From Microbacteriaceae bacterium VKM Ac-2855 (GTDB taxonomy: Bacteria > Actinomycetota > Actinomycetes > Actinomycetales > Microbacteriaceae): 64,000 nt of DNA. The DNA lies in NCBI GenBank assembly GCA_013204985.1, contig JABMLG010000002.1:744001-808000 (forward strand), in the 5' to 3' direction. How positions within the stretch are numbered: the stretch's first letter is position 1; each line of letters opens with the position of its first letter. The notes below the pieces were generated by a model that ran no database searches, was not told the origin of the DNA, and saw nothing but the letters and a program-made list of their open reading frames with translations. A program made the translations under genes and the position numbers. Of the stretch, positions 53,356-60,418 are shown piece after piece.

Positions 53356-53400
53356 TTCGCGGCAGTGCGGATGCCCGTGGCGTCAGCGGCGCCGGGATCC

Positions 53401-53412
53401 TACGATGAGGCC
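53401..53412 (+). promoter_or_regulatory. -10 box of the 64-residue membrane protein gene
   Basis: TACGAT (53401-53406), 6 nt, then ATG at 53413. Confidence 0.45.
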
Positions 53413-53607
53413 ATGTCCCGACGCTTGCTGCCGACCCTGCTCTGGTCCGCGGGTGGTGCGCTCCTGGGCCTCGGCCTCGGGCTGCTCTGCACCCTCATGT
53501 TCGAGGGCATCGGATTCGCGTTCGGGATCGGCATCGGGATCGCGCTCGCGGCCGCGCTCGGCTTCGCCGGGTTCCTCTACGCTCGCGATCGCTCCACGCG
53601 TTCGTGA
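53413..53607 (+). CDS. 64-residue membrane protein, unknown function
   Basis: Two predicted hydrophobic helices (about 8-30 and 34-54) rich in Gly, Ala and Leu, basic ends (MSRRLLP, YARDRSTRS). The ATG at 53413 follows TACGAT by 6 nt, which makes this a leaderless gene; upstream in-frame codons overlap that box. Likely an inner-membrane hairpin protein. Family not recognised. It converges on the phosphoesterase gene, 19 bp away. Confidence 0.65.
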   Translation: MSRRLLPTLLWSAGGALLGLGLGLLCTLMFEGIGFAFGIGIGIALAAALGFAGFLYARDRSTRS

Positions 53608-53626
53608 ACGGCGTGGTCGATGTGCG

Positions 53627-54580
53627 TCAGGCGACGATGCCGATCGCCTCGGTGGTCGGCGGGTACAGGGGATGCTCGGCAGGAACCGGCAGTGCGGGAG
53701 CCGCCGCGATCGCGACCTGCTTCTCGGCGAGAATCCGCTGGGTCTTCTCGGCCGAGACATAGGACACCTCGGCGTAGCTGCCGATCGGTACAACGGAATG
53801 CAGCACGGTGTTCTCGTAGACATGGATCAGGTTGAACGCCTGCGCCCCGTCGCGGGCGCGGGTTCCGCCGACCGGGACGTTCAGATCCTGCGTGTAGCAG
53901 GTCGCCGAAGCGACGGAGACCGGGATGCCGGCGAAAGTGGCTGTCGACGAGTAGTGCAGGTGTCCGGCGATGATCGCCCGGACATCCGTCCCCTCGAGCA
54001 CCTCCGCGAGCGACGGCTGGTCGCGGAGTTCGACCAGCACGGCCAGATCGAGCACGCTCGGCACCGGCGGGTGGTGCAGCGCCAGGATGGTGCCGTGGGG
54101 GGCGGGGCTCGAGAGCTCCTCCGCCAGCCAGTCCAGCTGATCGCTCGAGATCTCGCCGTGATGGGATCCCGGCACCGTCGAGTCCAACGCGATGATGCGT
54201 AGTCCGTTCACGTCGTGGACCCGATCGATCGGGGCGGTACTGCCGACCTGGCCGAGAAGGCCGCGTCGGAACGAGGCGCGATCGTCGTGGTTCCCCATCA
54301 CCCAGACGACCTCTGCGCCGAGGCGCGCCGCTGCGGGCTCGATGATCGCACGCAGCTTGTCGTAGGCCTCGGGCTCGCCCTTGTCGGCGAGATCGCCGGT
54401 GATCACGATGGCTTCCGGGCGACCGCCCGATGCCTCCAGTTCGTCGAACAAGCGGCGCAGCTGCCCCTCGCTGTCCACCGTCGACCCGTACAGGCCGCCG
54501 TCGCCGGCGATGAAGTGGGTGTCGCTGAGGTGCAGGATGAAGTGATTCGGCCGCGGGTATTCGGCCTGACGGAGAGTCAT
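53627..54580 (-). CDS. Metallophosphoesterase, cyclic nucleotide phosphodiesterase-like
   Basis: 317 residues of the CpdA/Rv0805 type. Metal-binding motifs in order: LHLSDTHF (Asp, His), [10 protein letters not shown] (Asp), VMGNHDDR (Asn, His), LALHHPP (His) and AGHLHYS (His-x-His). Family members hydrolyse cyclic AMP or other phosphodiesters. The C-terminal 60 residues, after the metal core, are an extension as in actinobacterial homologs. Substrate not decided by sequence. Downstream of the second M20 peptidase gene on the same strand but separated by 218 bp with its own hairpins. Confidence 0.9.
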   Translation of the reverse strand: MTLRQAEYPRPNHFILHLSDTHFIAGDGGLYGSTVDSEGQLRRLFDELEASGGRPEAIVITGDLADKGEPEAYDKLRAIIEPAAARLGAEVVWVMGNHDDRASFRRGLLGQVGSTAPIDRVHDVNGLRIIALDSTVPGSHHGEISSDQLDWLAEELSSPAPHGTILALHHPPVPSVLDLAVLVELRDQPSLAEVLEGTDVRAIIAGHLHYSSTATFAGIPVSVASATCYTQDLNVPVGGTRARDGAQAFNLIHVYENTVLHSVVPIGSYAEVSYVSAEKTQRILAEKQVAIAAAPALPVPAEHPLYPPTTEAIGIVA

Positions 54581-54798
54581 GATCCTCGGGTTTCAGAAAT
54601 TCAGGGGTGGTGAATCAACTGTTTCACTCATCACCCTAGCGAACGAGCCTCGGCGAAACCATGCGTCCTGCTCCGCGATGTCACATCGAGTCGATCACGG
54701 CGGAGTGAACGCCGAGCCAACGACCGGCAACGAGTCCGCGAAAACATTGCCAGAGTGTTGCGTCGGCGGCAAGCGTTTTCAGAATGTGCGCCCAGGAT
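54581..54798. other. 218-bp interval with hairpins
   Basis: Contains the hairpin GGGTGGTGA 54605-54613 with TCATCACCC 54628-54636 (one G-T pair), a GATGTCACATC palindrome near 54680, and a probable minus-strand terminator at 54741-54772. No gene is supported. Confidence 0.55.
54741..54772 (-). terminator. Possible terminator of the second M20 peptidase gene
   Basis: On the minus strand a short stem TTGCC/GGCAA (54768-54772 with 54747-54751) is followed by TGTTTT. The stem is weak. Confidence 0.4.
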
Positions 54799-56151
54799 CT
54801 ACAGGCGTTGGAGAAGGCGCCCATAGAACTCGATCGCCGTCGCGAACTGCTCGAGACCGACGTATTCGTCGGCTCCGTGGATGCCCAATTGCTGGCGAGG
54901 ACTGATCTCGAACGGGATGAAGCGGTACACCCCAGTGCTGATGGCGGCGAAATGCCGGGAGTCGCTGCCGCCGGTCTGCACGTACGGGGCGACGATCGCC
55001 TCGGGGAACGTCTGCTCGATCGTCGTGCGGAGCAGGTCGTACGGGCCGCCATCGCCCGGCACGCCTGTCGGGGAGACCGGCGCGGGTTCGTTCGCGACGA
55101 GCACCGTGATCTCGACGTGCGGGTCGTCGACCACCTTCCGGATCCGACGGACGACCTTCTCGACGCTGGAACCCGGATTGATGCGGACGTTGGCGACCGC
55201 GACGGCCGACGAGGCGAGGACGTTCGCGCCGGTGCTGCCGCGGAGCTGGGTCACGGCGACCGTAGTGCGCAACATCGCAGCCGAACGGTTCGAGTGCTCC
55301 CCGAGCGCCCGGATGACGGCGGCCTCGTTCTCGCGGGGCTGCGCGTAGATCTCGCGATGAGCGGCGTCCGCGTGAGGTGCTGCGGCGATGACGAGTTCGG
55401 CGATCGGCTCCGGGAGTGTGGCCGCGAAGGGTTTCTTCGTCAGCCGGTGGATCGCACGGGCGAGTCGTTGAGTGGCGAGGAGGCCCGGCGGCGGCGGCGG
55501 AGCGGATGCGTGCCCGCCAGCGTCTCGGACGGTGAGTTCGACATTCATGATCCCGCGCTCGGTGACGCCGACGACCGCGATCGGCGTCTGCACCCCGGGC
55601 AGGATTCCGCGACGGACGTTTCCGCCCTCGTCGAGCACGAAGCGAGGTCGGATGCCGCGCGAGCGCATCACATCGACCACGGCCGGTGCTCCGTCCCCGG
55701 CGGTCTCCTCGTTGTGCGACGACAGCAGGTAGATGTCGTGCTGCGGGCGGAAACCGGCGACGACGGCCGACTCGACCGCCTCGAGGAGAGCGACCAGCGA
55801 GCCCTTGTCGTCGACGGCACCGCGCGCGATCACCACGGTCTCGCCGTCCGGATGCGTGGTGCACGCGGCCTCGAACGGCGGGCTCGACCACTCGTCGGCT
55901 GTGACGCTCACCACGTCGTAGTGCGCCATCAGCACCGTCTCGTCGCCGGGTTCGAGCCCGACCCATCGCCACAACACGGAATGATCGGCGACGATCTCGC
56001 GAGTCAGATGGGCGTGCAGAGCGGGGTAGAGCTGTTCGAGCAGATCGACGAGAGTGGAGAACGTCGCCCAGTCGGTGAGTTCCTCGTCCACGTGCGAGAC
56101 GGTGGCCAGTCGAAGAACCGAGCGCAGCCGCTCGAGGGGAGGAGTCGTCAC
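54799..56151 (-). CDS. M20-family metallopeptidase (second copy)
   Basis: 450 residues, paralogous to 32683-34044: AHYDVVSV, ARGAVDDKGSL, SHNEETAGDG, FVLDEGGN and the C-terminal GIHGADEYV zinc His. Start: the open frame extends 256 codons upstream, but that part is low-complexity and overlaps the divergent NUDIX gene. GTG at 56151 gives the family N-terminus (TTPPLERLRSVLRLATVSH), with TAGGCT 7 nt upstream. GAGGAGG between box and start is spacer rather than ribosome site. Substrate probably a dipeptide or N-acyl amino acid. Confidence 0.87.
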   Translation of the reverse strand: MTTPPLERLRSVLRLATVSHVDEELTDWATFSTLVDLLEQLYPALHAHLTREIVADHSVLWRWVGLEPGDETVLMAHYDVVSVTADEWSSPPFEAACTTHPDGETVVIARGAVDDKGSLVALLEAVESAVVAGFRPQHDIYLLSSHNEETAGDGAPAVVDVMRSRGIRPRFVLDEGGNVRRGILPGVQTPIAVVGVTERGIMNVELTVRDAGGHASAPPPPPGLLATQRLARAIHRLTKKPFAATLPEPIAELVIAAAPHADAAHREIYAQPRENEAAVIRALGEHSNRSAAMLRTTVAVTQLRGSTGANVLASSAVAVANVRINPGSSVEKVVRRIRKVVDDPHVEITVLVANEPAPVSPTGVPGDGGPYDLLRTTIEQTFPEAIVAPYVQTGGSDSRHFAAISTGVYRFIPFEISPRQQLGIHGADEYVGLEQFATAIEFYGRLLQRL

Positions 56152-56164
56152 CCTCCTCAGCCTA
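56152..56164 (-). promoter_or_regulatory. -10 box of the second M20 peptidase gene (leaderless start)
   Basis: TAGGCT on the minus strand (56159-56164), 7 nt before GTG. Confidence 0.5.
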
Positions 56165-56230
56165 CGACGGCGACTGGCGAGGTCCTGCCAGACGGACGGA
56201 GCGCATCGGACGCGGGTGTGACGAGCGCGT

Positions 56231-56275
56231 TCCGGTCGGATCGGCTCCGGTCGGATCGGCTCCGGTCGGATCGGT
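56231..56275. repeat. Three 15-bp tandem repeats in the NUDIX promoter
   Basis: TCCGGTCGGATCGGC is repeated three times without a gap; the last unit ends in T, which is the first base of the TAGGGT -10 box. The -35 region and spacer of that promoter are therefore made of repeat units. Confidence 0.85.
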
Positions 56276-56286
56276 AGGGTGCAATC
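56275..56286 (+). promoter_or_regulatory. -10 box of the NUDIX gene (leaderless start)
   Basis: TAGGGT (56275-56280), 6 nt, then GTG at 56287. Upstream are the three 15-bp repeats. Confidence 0.5.
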
Positions 56287-56799
56287 GTGTCCCATCCCGA
56301 GGTCTGCGTCGTCTACGTCATCCGTCGCGCGGCCGATGGCCGAGAAGACGTCCTCCTCGGTCGTAAGCGCCGTGGGCTCGGCGAGGGACGAATCGTCGCC
56401 CCCGGCGGCAAGCTCGAGCCGGGCGAGAGCGCAGTGACCGCTGCCGCTCGCGAATTGGCAGAAGAAACCGGGCTGTCGGCGAGACCGATGGATCTGGAGC
56501 CTCGCGGTCGCCTCGACTACGTGTTCCCGAGCCGGCCGGCGTGGAGCCAGCGCTCGCACGTGTTCGTCTGTCGCCGGTGGTCCGGGAGCCTGGTCGCTTC
56601 GGCCGAGCTCGAGGCTCGATGGGTGCCGCTGACGGACGTGCCCTACTCCGACATGTGGTCGGATGCACGGTGGTGGCTCCCCGCCGTTCTGAGCGAGAGC
56701 GCCGCGGTGGGGGCCCGTTTCGAGTTCGGCGACGACCTCGCCTCCGTCACCGATTCGGACCACCCGTCCTGGCGGGATCCGCGACTCAGCGCACGGTGA
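56287..56799 (+). CDS. NUDIX hydrolase, MutT/MTH1-like
   Basis: 170 residues. The Nudix box is complete (PGGKLEPGESAV followed by AARELAEETGL, residues about 38-61: GX5EX7REUXEEXGU). The early residues VYVIRRAADGREDVLLGRKRRGLGEGRIVAPGGK resemble MTH1-like 8-oxo-dGTP hydrolases rather than ADP-ribose hydrolases, and PYSDMWSDARWWLPAVL is also MTH1-like. Likely cleans oxidised nucleotides. GTG start, leaderless. The last 14 bp overlap the convergent secreted-protein gene. Confidence 0.88.
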   Translation: MSHPEVCVVYVIRRAADGREDVLLGRKRRGLGEGRIVAPGGKLEPGESAVTAAARELAEETGLSARPMDLEPRGRLDYVFPSRPAWSQRSHVFVCRRWSGSLVASAELEARWVPLTDVPYSDMWSDARWWLPAVLSESAAVGARFEFGDDLASVTDSDHPSWRDPRLSAR

Positions 56800-57427
56800 T
56801 CGATCGGCGCGCCGAATTGTTGCTCGACCGGATTTCGCCCGGCAGCACCTGGAGCGTGGCGTCGAGCTTCGCGGACGAACAGTGCGAGCTCCAGCCGCGG
56901 GTGTCCTTCCAGCCGGCATGAGCGCGTTGCGCGCCGCCGAGCGGTGCCGCCCGAGTGACGTCGATGGGGAGGACGAGGGTCGCGCCGGCCGCGACCGCTA
57001 CGGTCAGGAGACCGGTGACGATCCCGTCCGTTTCGGTCGCTGTCACGGAACCATCGGTGAAGCGGGCTGCGATCAGGGCGGGGTCGAAGCTCAGTGTCAC
57101 TGCGGTTCCGACGGGGATGGCGCCTCGCTGGGCTCGGATCGTCACGCACGTCGGGGCGTTGCGGATGTTGCAGTCGACCGAGGGGGGCTGGCAGCCTTCG
57201 AGATCGATGCATCCGTCGACCGGCTTGGAGCCGTGGCTCGCGGCCGCCGACGGAGCCGCTGCCAGCACCGTGATGACGGGTCCACTCCAGGCGGCTCCGG
57301 CGACGACCCGTCGTCGGGTCATGACGGCGGAGGAGGGCGACGTCTGAGCGGTCGGAGCGGCGGGCGAGGAGGTGGATCCGCCGTCGGAGAGAGCGGAGTG
57401 CTGGTGCTGCGGGTGTACTTCGGACAC
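56786..57427 (-). CDS. Tat-type secreted protein of unknown function (second)
   Basis: 213 residues. A 35-residue polar N-region precedes a twin-arginine-like signal (MTRRRVVAGAAWSGPVITVLAAAPSAAAS), the same design as the protein at 27444-28295. If the start is the internal ATG at 57322 the signal is conventional; the GTG at 57427 is kept because GGGGGAAT precedes it. The mature part has cysteines (DGCIDLEGCQPPSVDCN, HCSS) and a beta-rich Ig-like core. Its stop lies inside the 3' end of the NUDIX gene (14-bp overlap). Unknown role outside the cell. Confidence 0.65.
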   Translation of the reverse strand: MSEVHPQHQHSALSDGGSTSSPAAPTAQTSPSSAVMTRRRVVAGAAWSGPVITVLAAAPSAAASHGSKPVDGCIDLEGCQPPSVDCNIRNAPTCVTIRAQRGAIPVGTAVTLSFDPALIAARFTDGSVTATETDGIVTGLLTVAVAAGATLVLPIDVTRAAPLGGAQRAHAGWKDTRGWSSHCSSAKLDATLQVLPGEIRSSNNSARRSITVR

Positions 57428-57488
57428 GGTGATTCCCCCGGAGGTCGAGTGATGAGCGATCGAGATGAGCCGGCGGCGTGGCCGGAAC

Positions 57489-57531
57489 GTCGCGGAGGCC
57501 CGAGCGGGGCAGGTTGCCCGGGCTCCGCGAC
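57489..57531 (-). terminator. Hairpin after the MBL-fold hydrolase gene
   Basis: GTCGCGGAG (57489-57497) pairs with CTCCGCGAC (57523-57531), with further CCCG/CGGG pairing inside. It lies 89 bp beyond the MBL stop and upstream of the secreted-protein gene on the same strand. Confidence 0.55.
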
Positions 57532-57619
57532 GCGATCATCTTGTCACCCGGACGAGGGGCGCGCGTACGGGGGTGGTCGACGCGGTGATTTCTGTCGCGT
57601 CAGCGCATATCTCGTGTCG

Positions 57620-58258
57620 TCAGATGTCCCATGTCTGCTCGGGAGCGAGCGCCCGGTACTCACCGCCGCCCTGTTCCGTCGCCCAACCGATCCGCGAGTG
57701 CGAGAGTTGTTTGCCGGCCTCGGAGAGAACCATCTCGTGCGTCGAAAAAGCTCGTCGCGGCGAGAGCGCGAGTACGTAGTCCATGGACTCCGCGAGCTTC
57801 ATCCACGGTGCCCCGGCGGGCGCCGCGAGGGTGTCGACCTCCACGCCTTCGGGGACGGTGAACGAATCCCCTGCGTAGTAGAAGGCGTCGTTCACGAGTA
57901 CACCCACGTTGTCGATCACAGGGATGCTCGAGTGGATGACCGCATGACGGGCGCCGAAGAACCGCAGGCGGAACGGACCGACCTCCACCGTGTCTCCGTC
58001 GGCGACGACCTCGATGTCGAAGTCGCTCGCCGCCGATGCCACGCCGGCCGGGCCGAGGATCCGCGCGGTCGGGTTCGCCGCAAGAACCCGCTGCAGATGC
58101 TCGGGGGTCCAGTGGTCGGCGTGCTCGTGCGTGATCACGATCGCGACGGTGTCGCTCGAATCCGGTAGCGGGGCGGTGAACGAGCCGGGGTCGATCACCA
58201 ACCGCTTCCCGTTCTCGTCGATGAGCAGGGTCGCGTGTTCGAGTTTCGTCAATCGCAT
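57620..58258 (-). CDS. MBL-fold metallo-hydrolase, UlaG-like
   Basis: 212 residues of the metallo-beta-lactamase fold. Zinc motif THEHADHW (HxHxDH), earlier MRLTKLEHATLLID and LVIDPGSF, and later AGDSFTVP. The short beta-lactamase-like family with UlaG (ascorbate-6-phosphate lactonase) is the nearest group, but members have many substrates. The start at 58258 is chosen from family length; a frame extending to 58588 overlaps the divergent lipid kinase. GGAG lies about 13 nt upstream. Function not fixed. Confidence 0.82.
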   Translation of the reverse strand: MRLTKLEHATLLIDENGKRLVIDPGSFTAPLPDSSDTVAIVITHEHADHWTPEHLQRVLAANPTARILGPAGVASAASDFDIEVVADGDTVEVGPFRLRFFGARHAVIHSSIPVIDNVGVLVNDAFYYAGDSFTVPEGVEVDTLAAPAGAPWMKLAESMDYVLALSPRRAFSTHEMVLSEAGKQLSHSRIGWATEQGGGEYRALAPEQTWDI

Positions 58259-58332
58259 GCGTCGATCCAACTCCTCGCCGGGCCGGTGGGCAAATGTCAC
58301 GTGTCGTGACGTGAGCAGACCCGACCGGGCGG

Positions 58333-58345
58333 CATAATCGCCGCT
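58333..58345 (+). promoter_or_regulatory. -10 box of the lipid kinase gene (leaderless start)
   Basis: CATAAT (58333-58338), 7 nt, then ATG at 58346. Confidence 0.5.
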
Positions 58346-59269
58346 ATGCCCACCGATGTGCGGACGACACCCGCCGCCGGCCGCATCGTCGTCGCCGCGA
58401 ATCCGCAGGCGGCCTTCGGACGCCGTCGGGATGCGGGTGATGAGGTCGCCGCGCTGCTGCGGAGTGCGGGATACGCTGTCGACTTCTGCCGAGCCGACAG
58501 CTATGTGGCGCTGCGAGACGTGGTCCGAGCGGCGCTGGATCCCGTTCCCGACGCGCTGGTCGTCGTCGGCGGCGACGGCATGGTGCACCTCGGGGCCGGT
58601 CTGCTCGCCGAAGGGCCTATCGCCCTCGGCATCGTCGCGACGGGTACGGGGAACGACGCGGCACGCTCACTCGGGCTGCCGATCTCGGACGTGTCGGCGG
58701 CGACCGCGCGACTGCTCGCATCCCTTCGCTCTTCGCCGCGGTCGATCGATCTGGCCCGGGTCGACCGAGTCGGTGCCGAGCGGGAATGGTTCGTCTGCGT
58801 GCTCTCGGCCGGATTCGACGCCGTGGTCAACGAGCGCGCGAACCGGATGCGACACCCGCGCGGCGCCGGGCGCTACGTGCTCGCGCTGCTGCGAGAACTG
58901 GTGTTCCTCCGCCCGCTCCGTTATCGGCTGGTGATCGACGGTGTATCGGAGTCCGTCGACGCCCTGCTGGTCTCCGTCGCTAATGGCGGCTCGATCGGCG
59001 GCGGTATGCGGATCGCTCCGAGTGCGGTGCTCGACGATGGCGAGCTCGACCTGGTCGTGGTCCACCCGCTGGGGAGAATCGCGTTCCTGCGCTTCTTCCC
59101 GCGGGTGTTCCGCGGCTCCCACGTCACACTCTCGGCCGTTTCTCTTCGCCGTTGCCGAAGCGTGCGGATCGAGGTCGAGGGCGTCACGGCCTATGCGGAC
59201 GGCGAGCGGATCGGGCCCTCGCCATGGGAAGTGACGATGGTGCCGGGCGCTCTTCGGGTGCTCGTGTGA
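58346..59269 (+). CDS. Diacylglycerol kinase-family lipid kinase
   Basis: Phosphorylates diacylglycerol or another membrane lipid; 307 residues. The catalytic core has VVGGDGMVHLGAG (GGDG loop) and ATGTGNDAARSL, then a C-terminal beta-sandwich (VANGGSIGGGMRIAPSAVLDDGELDLVVV). Typical of the DagK/YegS group of actinobacteria. The leaderless ATG lies 7 nt after CATAAT. Divergent from the MBL hydrolase gene. The two tRNA-Glu genes follow. Confidence 0.9.
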   Translation: MPTDVRTTPAAGRIVVAANPQAAFGRRRDAGDEVAALLRSAGYAVDFCRADSYVALRDVVRAALDPVPDALVVVGGDGMVHLGAGLLAEGPIALGIVATGTGNDAARSLGLPISDVSAATARLLASLRSSPRSIDLARVDRVGAEREWFVCVLSAGFDAVVNERANRMRHPRGAGRYVLALLRELVFLRPLRYRLVIDGVSESVDALLVSVANGGSIGGGMRIAPSAVLDDGELDLVVVHPLGRIAFLRFFPRVFRGSHVTLSAVSLRRCRSVRIEVEGVTAYADGERIGPSPWEVTMVPGALRVLV

Positions 59270-59283
59270 GCGATATCGCGATT

Positions 59284-59312
59284 TTGACGAGCGCGGATGC
59301 TTGTGACATACT
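59284..59312 (+). promoter_or_regulatory. Promoter of the first tRNA-Glu gene
   Basis: -35 TTGACG (59284-59289), a 17-bp spacer and -10 CATACT (59307-59312), 17 nt before the mature 5' end. Confidence 0.75.
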
Positions 59313-59329
59313 CTTCGAGTTGCAAAAAC

Positions 59330-59402
59330 GGCCCCATCGTTTAGCGGCCTAGGACGTCGCCCTCTCACGGCGGTAACGCGGGTTCAAATCCCGCTGGGGT
59401 CA
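59330..59402 (+). tRNA. tRNA-Glu(CTC), first copy
   Basis: 73 nt, with CCA encoded at 59403-59405. The acceptor stem GGCCCCA/TGGGGTC (with one G-T pair), anticodon loop CTCTCAC with anticodon CTC, and T-arm GCGGG TTCAAAT CCCGC fold normally. It differs from the second copy only at the T-loop position (A instead of G). Followed by a clear terminator hairpin. Confidence 0.95.
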
Positions 59403-59412
59403 CCACATGCAC

Positions 59413-59452
59413 AAGCCCCGTCTCCCTGTTCACCAGGGCGGCGGGGCTTTCT
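59413..59452 (+). terminator. Terminator after the first tRNA-Glu gene
   Basis: AAGCCCCG (59413-59420) pairs with CGGGGCTT (59442-59449), inner CCCTG/CAGGG, followed by TTCTC. Confidence 0.85.
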
Positions 59453-59556
59453 CATTCGCAGCCTTCCGCGCGCGGAGCGACGGTCGGGCCGGCAGCGGAT
59501 CGTCGACGGTGTCCGGGCTCGCGCCGAGTGTGGCATACTCGTCGGGTTGCGAAAAC

Positions 59557-59629
59557 GGCCCCATCGTTTAGCGGCCTAGGACGTCGCCCTCTCACGGCGG
59601 TAACGCGGGTTCGAATCCCGCTGGGGTCA
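59557..59629 (+). tRNA. tRNA-Glu(CTC), second copy
   Basis: 73 nt, 227 bp downstream of the first copy, with CCA at 59630-59632. Same anticodon CTC; T-loop TTCGAAT is the canonical form. The -10 CATACT (59534-59539) is shared with the first copy, but no good -35 is seen, so this promoter may be weaker. Confidence 0.95.
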
Positions 59630-59635
59630 CCATCA

Positions 59636-59682
59636 CGACGGAAGGCCCCTCCCTCTTCGAGCGGACGGGCCTTCTGTCGTCT
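59636..59682 (+). terminator. Terminator after the second tRNA-Glu gene
   Basis: CGACGGAAGGCCC (59636-59648) pairs with GGGCCTTCTGTCG (59667-59679), with one G-T pair. Confidence 0.75.
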
Positions 59683-59687
59683 CGGCC

Positions 59688-59699
59688 TACGCTTGTCGG
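59688..59699 (+). promoter_or_regulatory. -10 box of the 159-residue protein gene (leaderless start)
   Basis: TACGCT (59688-59693), 6 nt, then ATG at 59700. Confidence 0.5.
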
Positions 59700-60179
59700 A
59701 TGACGACTCTGACGATCCCCGGGCACGTGACCCTCGACACCCTCGACACCCCCGCCGGCCTCGTGGGCTGGACGGGGCTGCTTCCGTTCGGCTCCTCGGA
59801 GGCCACCCGGGACGCATCGCGGGACGGGATCGACGTGAGCGTACTCATCGGCGAGGACGACGACGTCGCGGGCCTCGACCTGCCGTTCATGGCATCCGTT
59901 CTCGCCGATCTCGATGGAGTACTGCAGCTCGCGGCCGGTGCCGTCCGCTCCGCCGTCGCGGAGGATCCGGCTCGTTTCGGTGCCGAGGAGGAGGCGGAGT
60001 TCGGTCTGGACGGGCCTGAGCTGACCTTCGGGCTCGGTCACGCCTGGACCCTCCGATTCGCGGACTGCACGCTGCCCGGTACGGTCGAACTCGGTGTCGC
60101 CGTCTACTTCGAGGGAACCACGCCGGTCGAGGTCGACGAACTCGCGGACGTCGAGGACGACGTCGTCGACCACGACTGA
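59700..60179 (+). CDS. Acidic 159-residue protein of unknown function
   Basis: Soluble, strongly acidic protein without signal or membrane segments. The middle (LPFMASVLADLDGVLQLAAGAVRSAVAEDPARFG) looks helical and the last third beta-like (WTLRFADCTLPGTVELGVAVYFEGTTPVEVDEL). A leaderless ATG follows TACGCT. The last codons (VDHD plus stop) belong to a 23-bp sequence repeated twice more downstream, so the 3' end has been duplicated. Family not recognised. Confidence 0.72.
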   Translation: MTTLTIPGHVTLDTLDTPAGLVGWTGLLPFGSSEATRDASRDGIDVSVLIGEDDDVAGLDLPFMASVLADLDGVLQLAAGAVRSAVAEDPARFGAEEEAEFGLDGPELTFGLGHAWTLRFADCTLPGTVELGVAVYFEGTTPVEVDELADVEDDVVDHD

Positions 60180-60226
60180 TACGCATCGTCGACCACGACT
60201 GATACGCATCGTCGACCACGACTGAT
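60164..60226. repeat. 23-bp tandem repeat across the stop of the 159-residue gene
   Basis: CGTCGACCACGACTGATACG plus CAT repeats at 60164 and 60187; a third, partial unit begins at 60210. Each unit contains the VDHD-stop coding segment; only the first is in frame. 23 is not a multiple of 3, so loss or gain of a unit leaves the protein unchanged. Confidence 0.85.
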
Positions 60227-60268
60227 CCGCGCGGCTGAACGCGGCTCCGCGGGTCGCGCGCCGTGCGC

Positions 60269-60280
60269 TATCCTGACAAC
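60269..60280 (+). promoter_or_regulatory. -10 box of the terC riboswitch transcript
   Basis: TATCCT (60269-60274); transcription should begin near 60281, the first base of the riboswitch. Confidence 0.5.
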
Positions 60281-60412
60281 CGCGAAGGGGAGTATCCCAC
60301 TCCTCCGCGCCCGTCAGTACGTTCCGTGTCGTCGCGGTTCCGGGCCGGAGCGGCAGCGGCCCTCGGCTCGCGTCGGGGAGAGACTTTCGACTCTCCTCCG
60401 ACCCCGAAAGGC
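60281..60412 (+). ncRNA. yybP-ykoY (manganese) riboswitch upstream of terC
   Basis: The leader starts with CGCGAAGGGGAGTA, the conserved 5' loop motif of the family, and ends with GAGAGACTTTCGACTCTCCT and CCCCGAAAGGC, the usual 3' loop and stem partner in actinobacterial terC leaders. Between them is a variable stem (GGTTCCGGGCCGGAGC). The family senses Mn2+ and turns on exporters such as TerC/MntP. Boundaries are approximate. Confidence 0.75.
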
Positions 60413-60418
60413 GCCTCG

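Noticed and set aside
56152-56919. N-terminal extension of the second M20 peptidase up to 56919
   Set aside because: It overlaps the NUDIX gene and the secreted-protein gene and is low-complexity (RPEPIRPEPIRPE). A leaderless GTG at 56151 fits.
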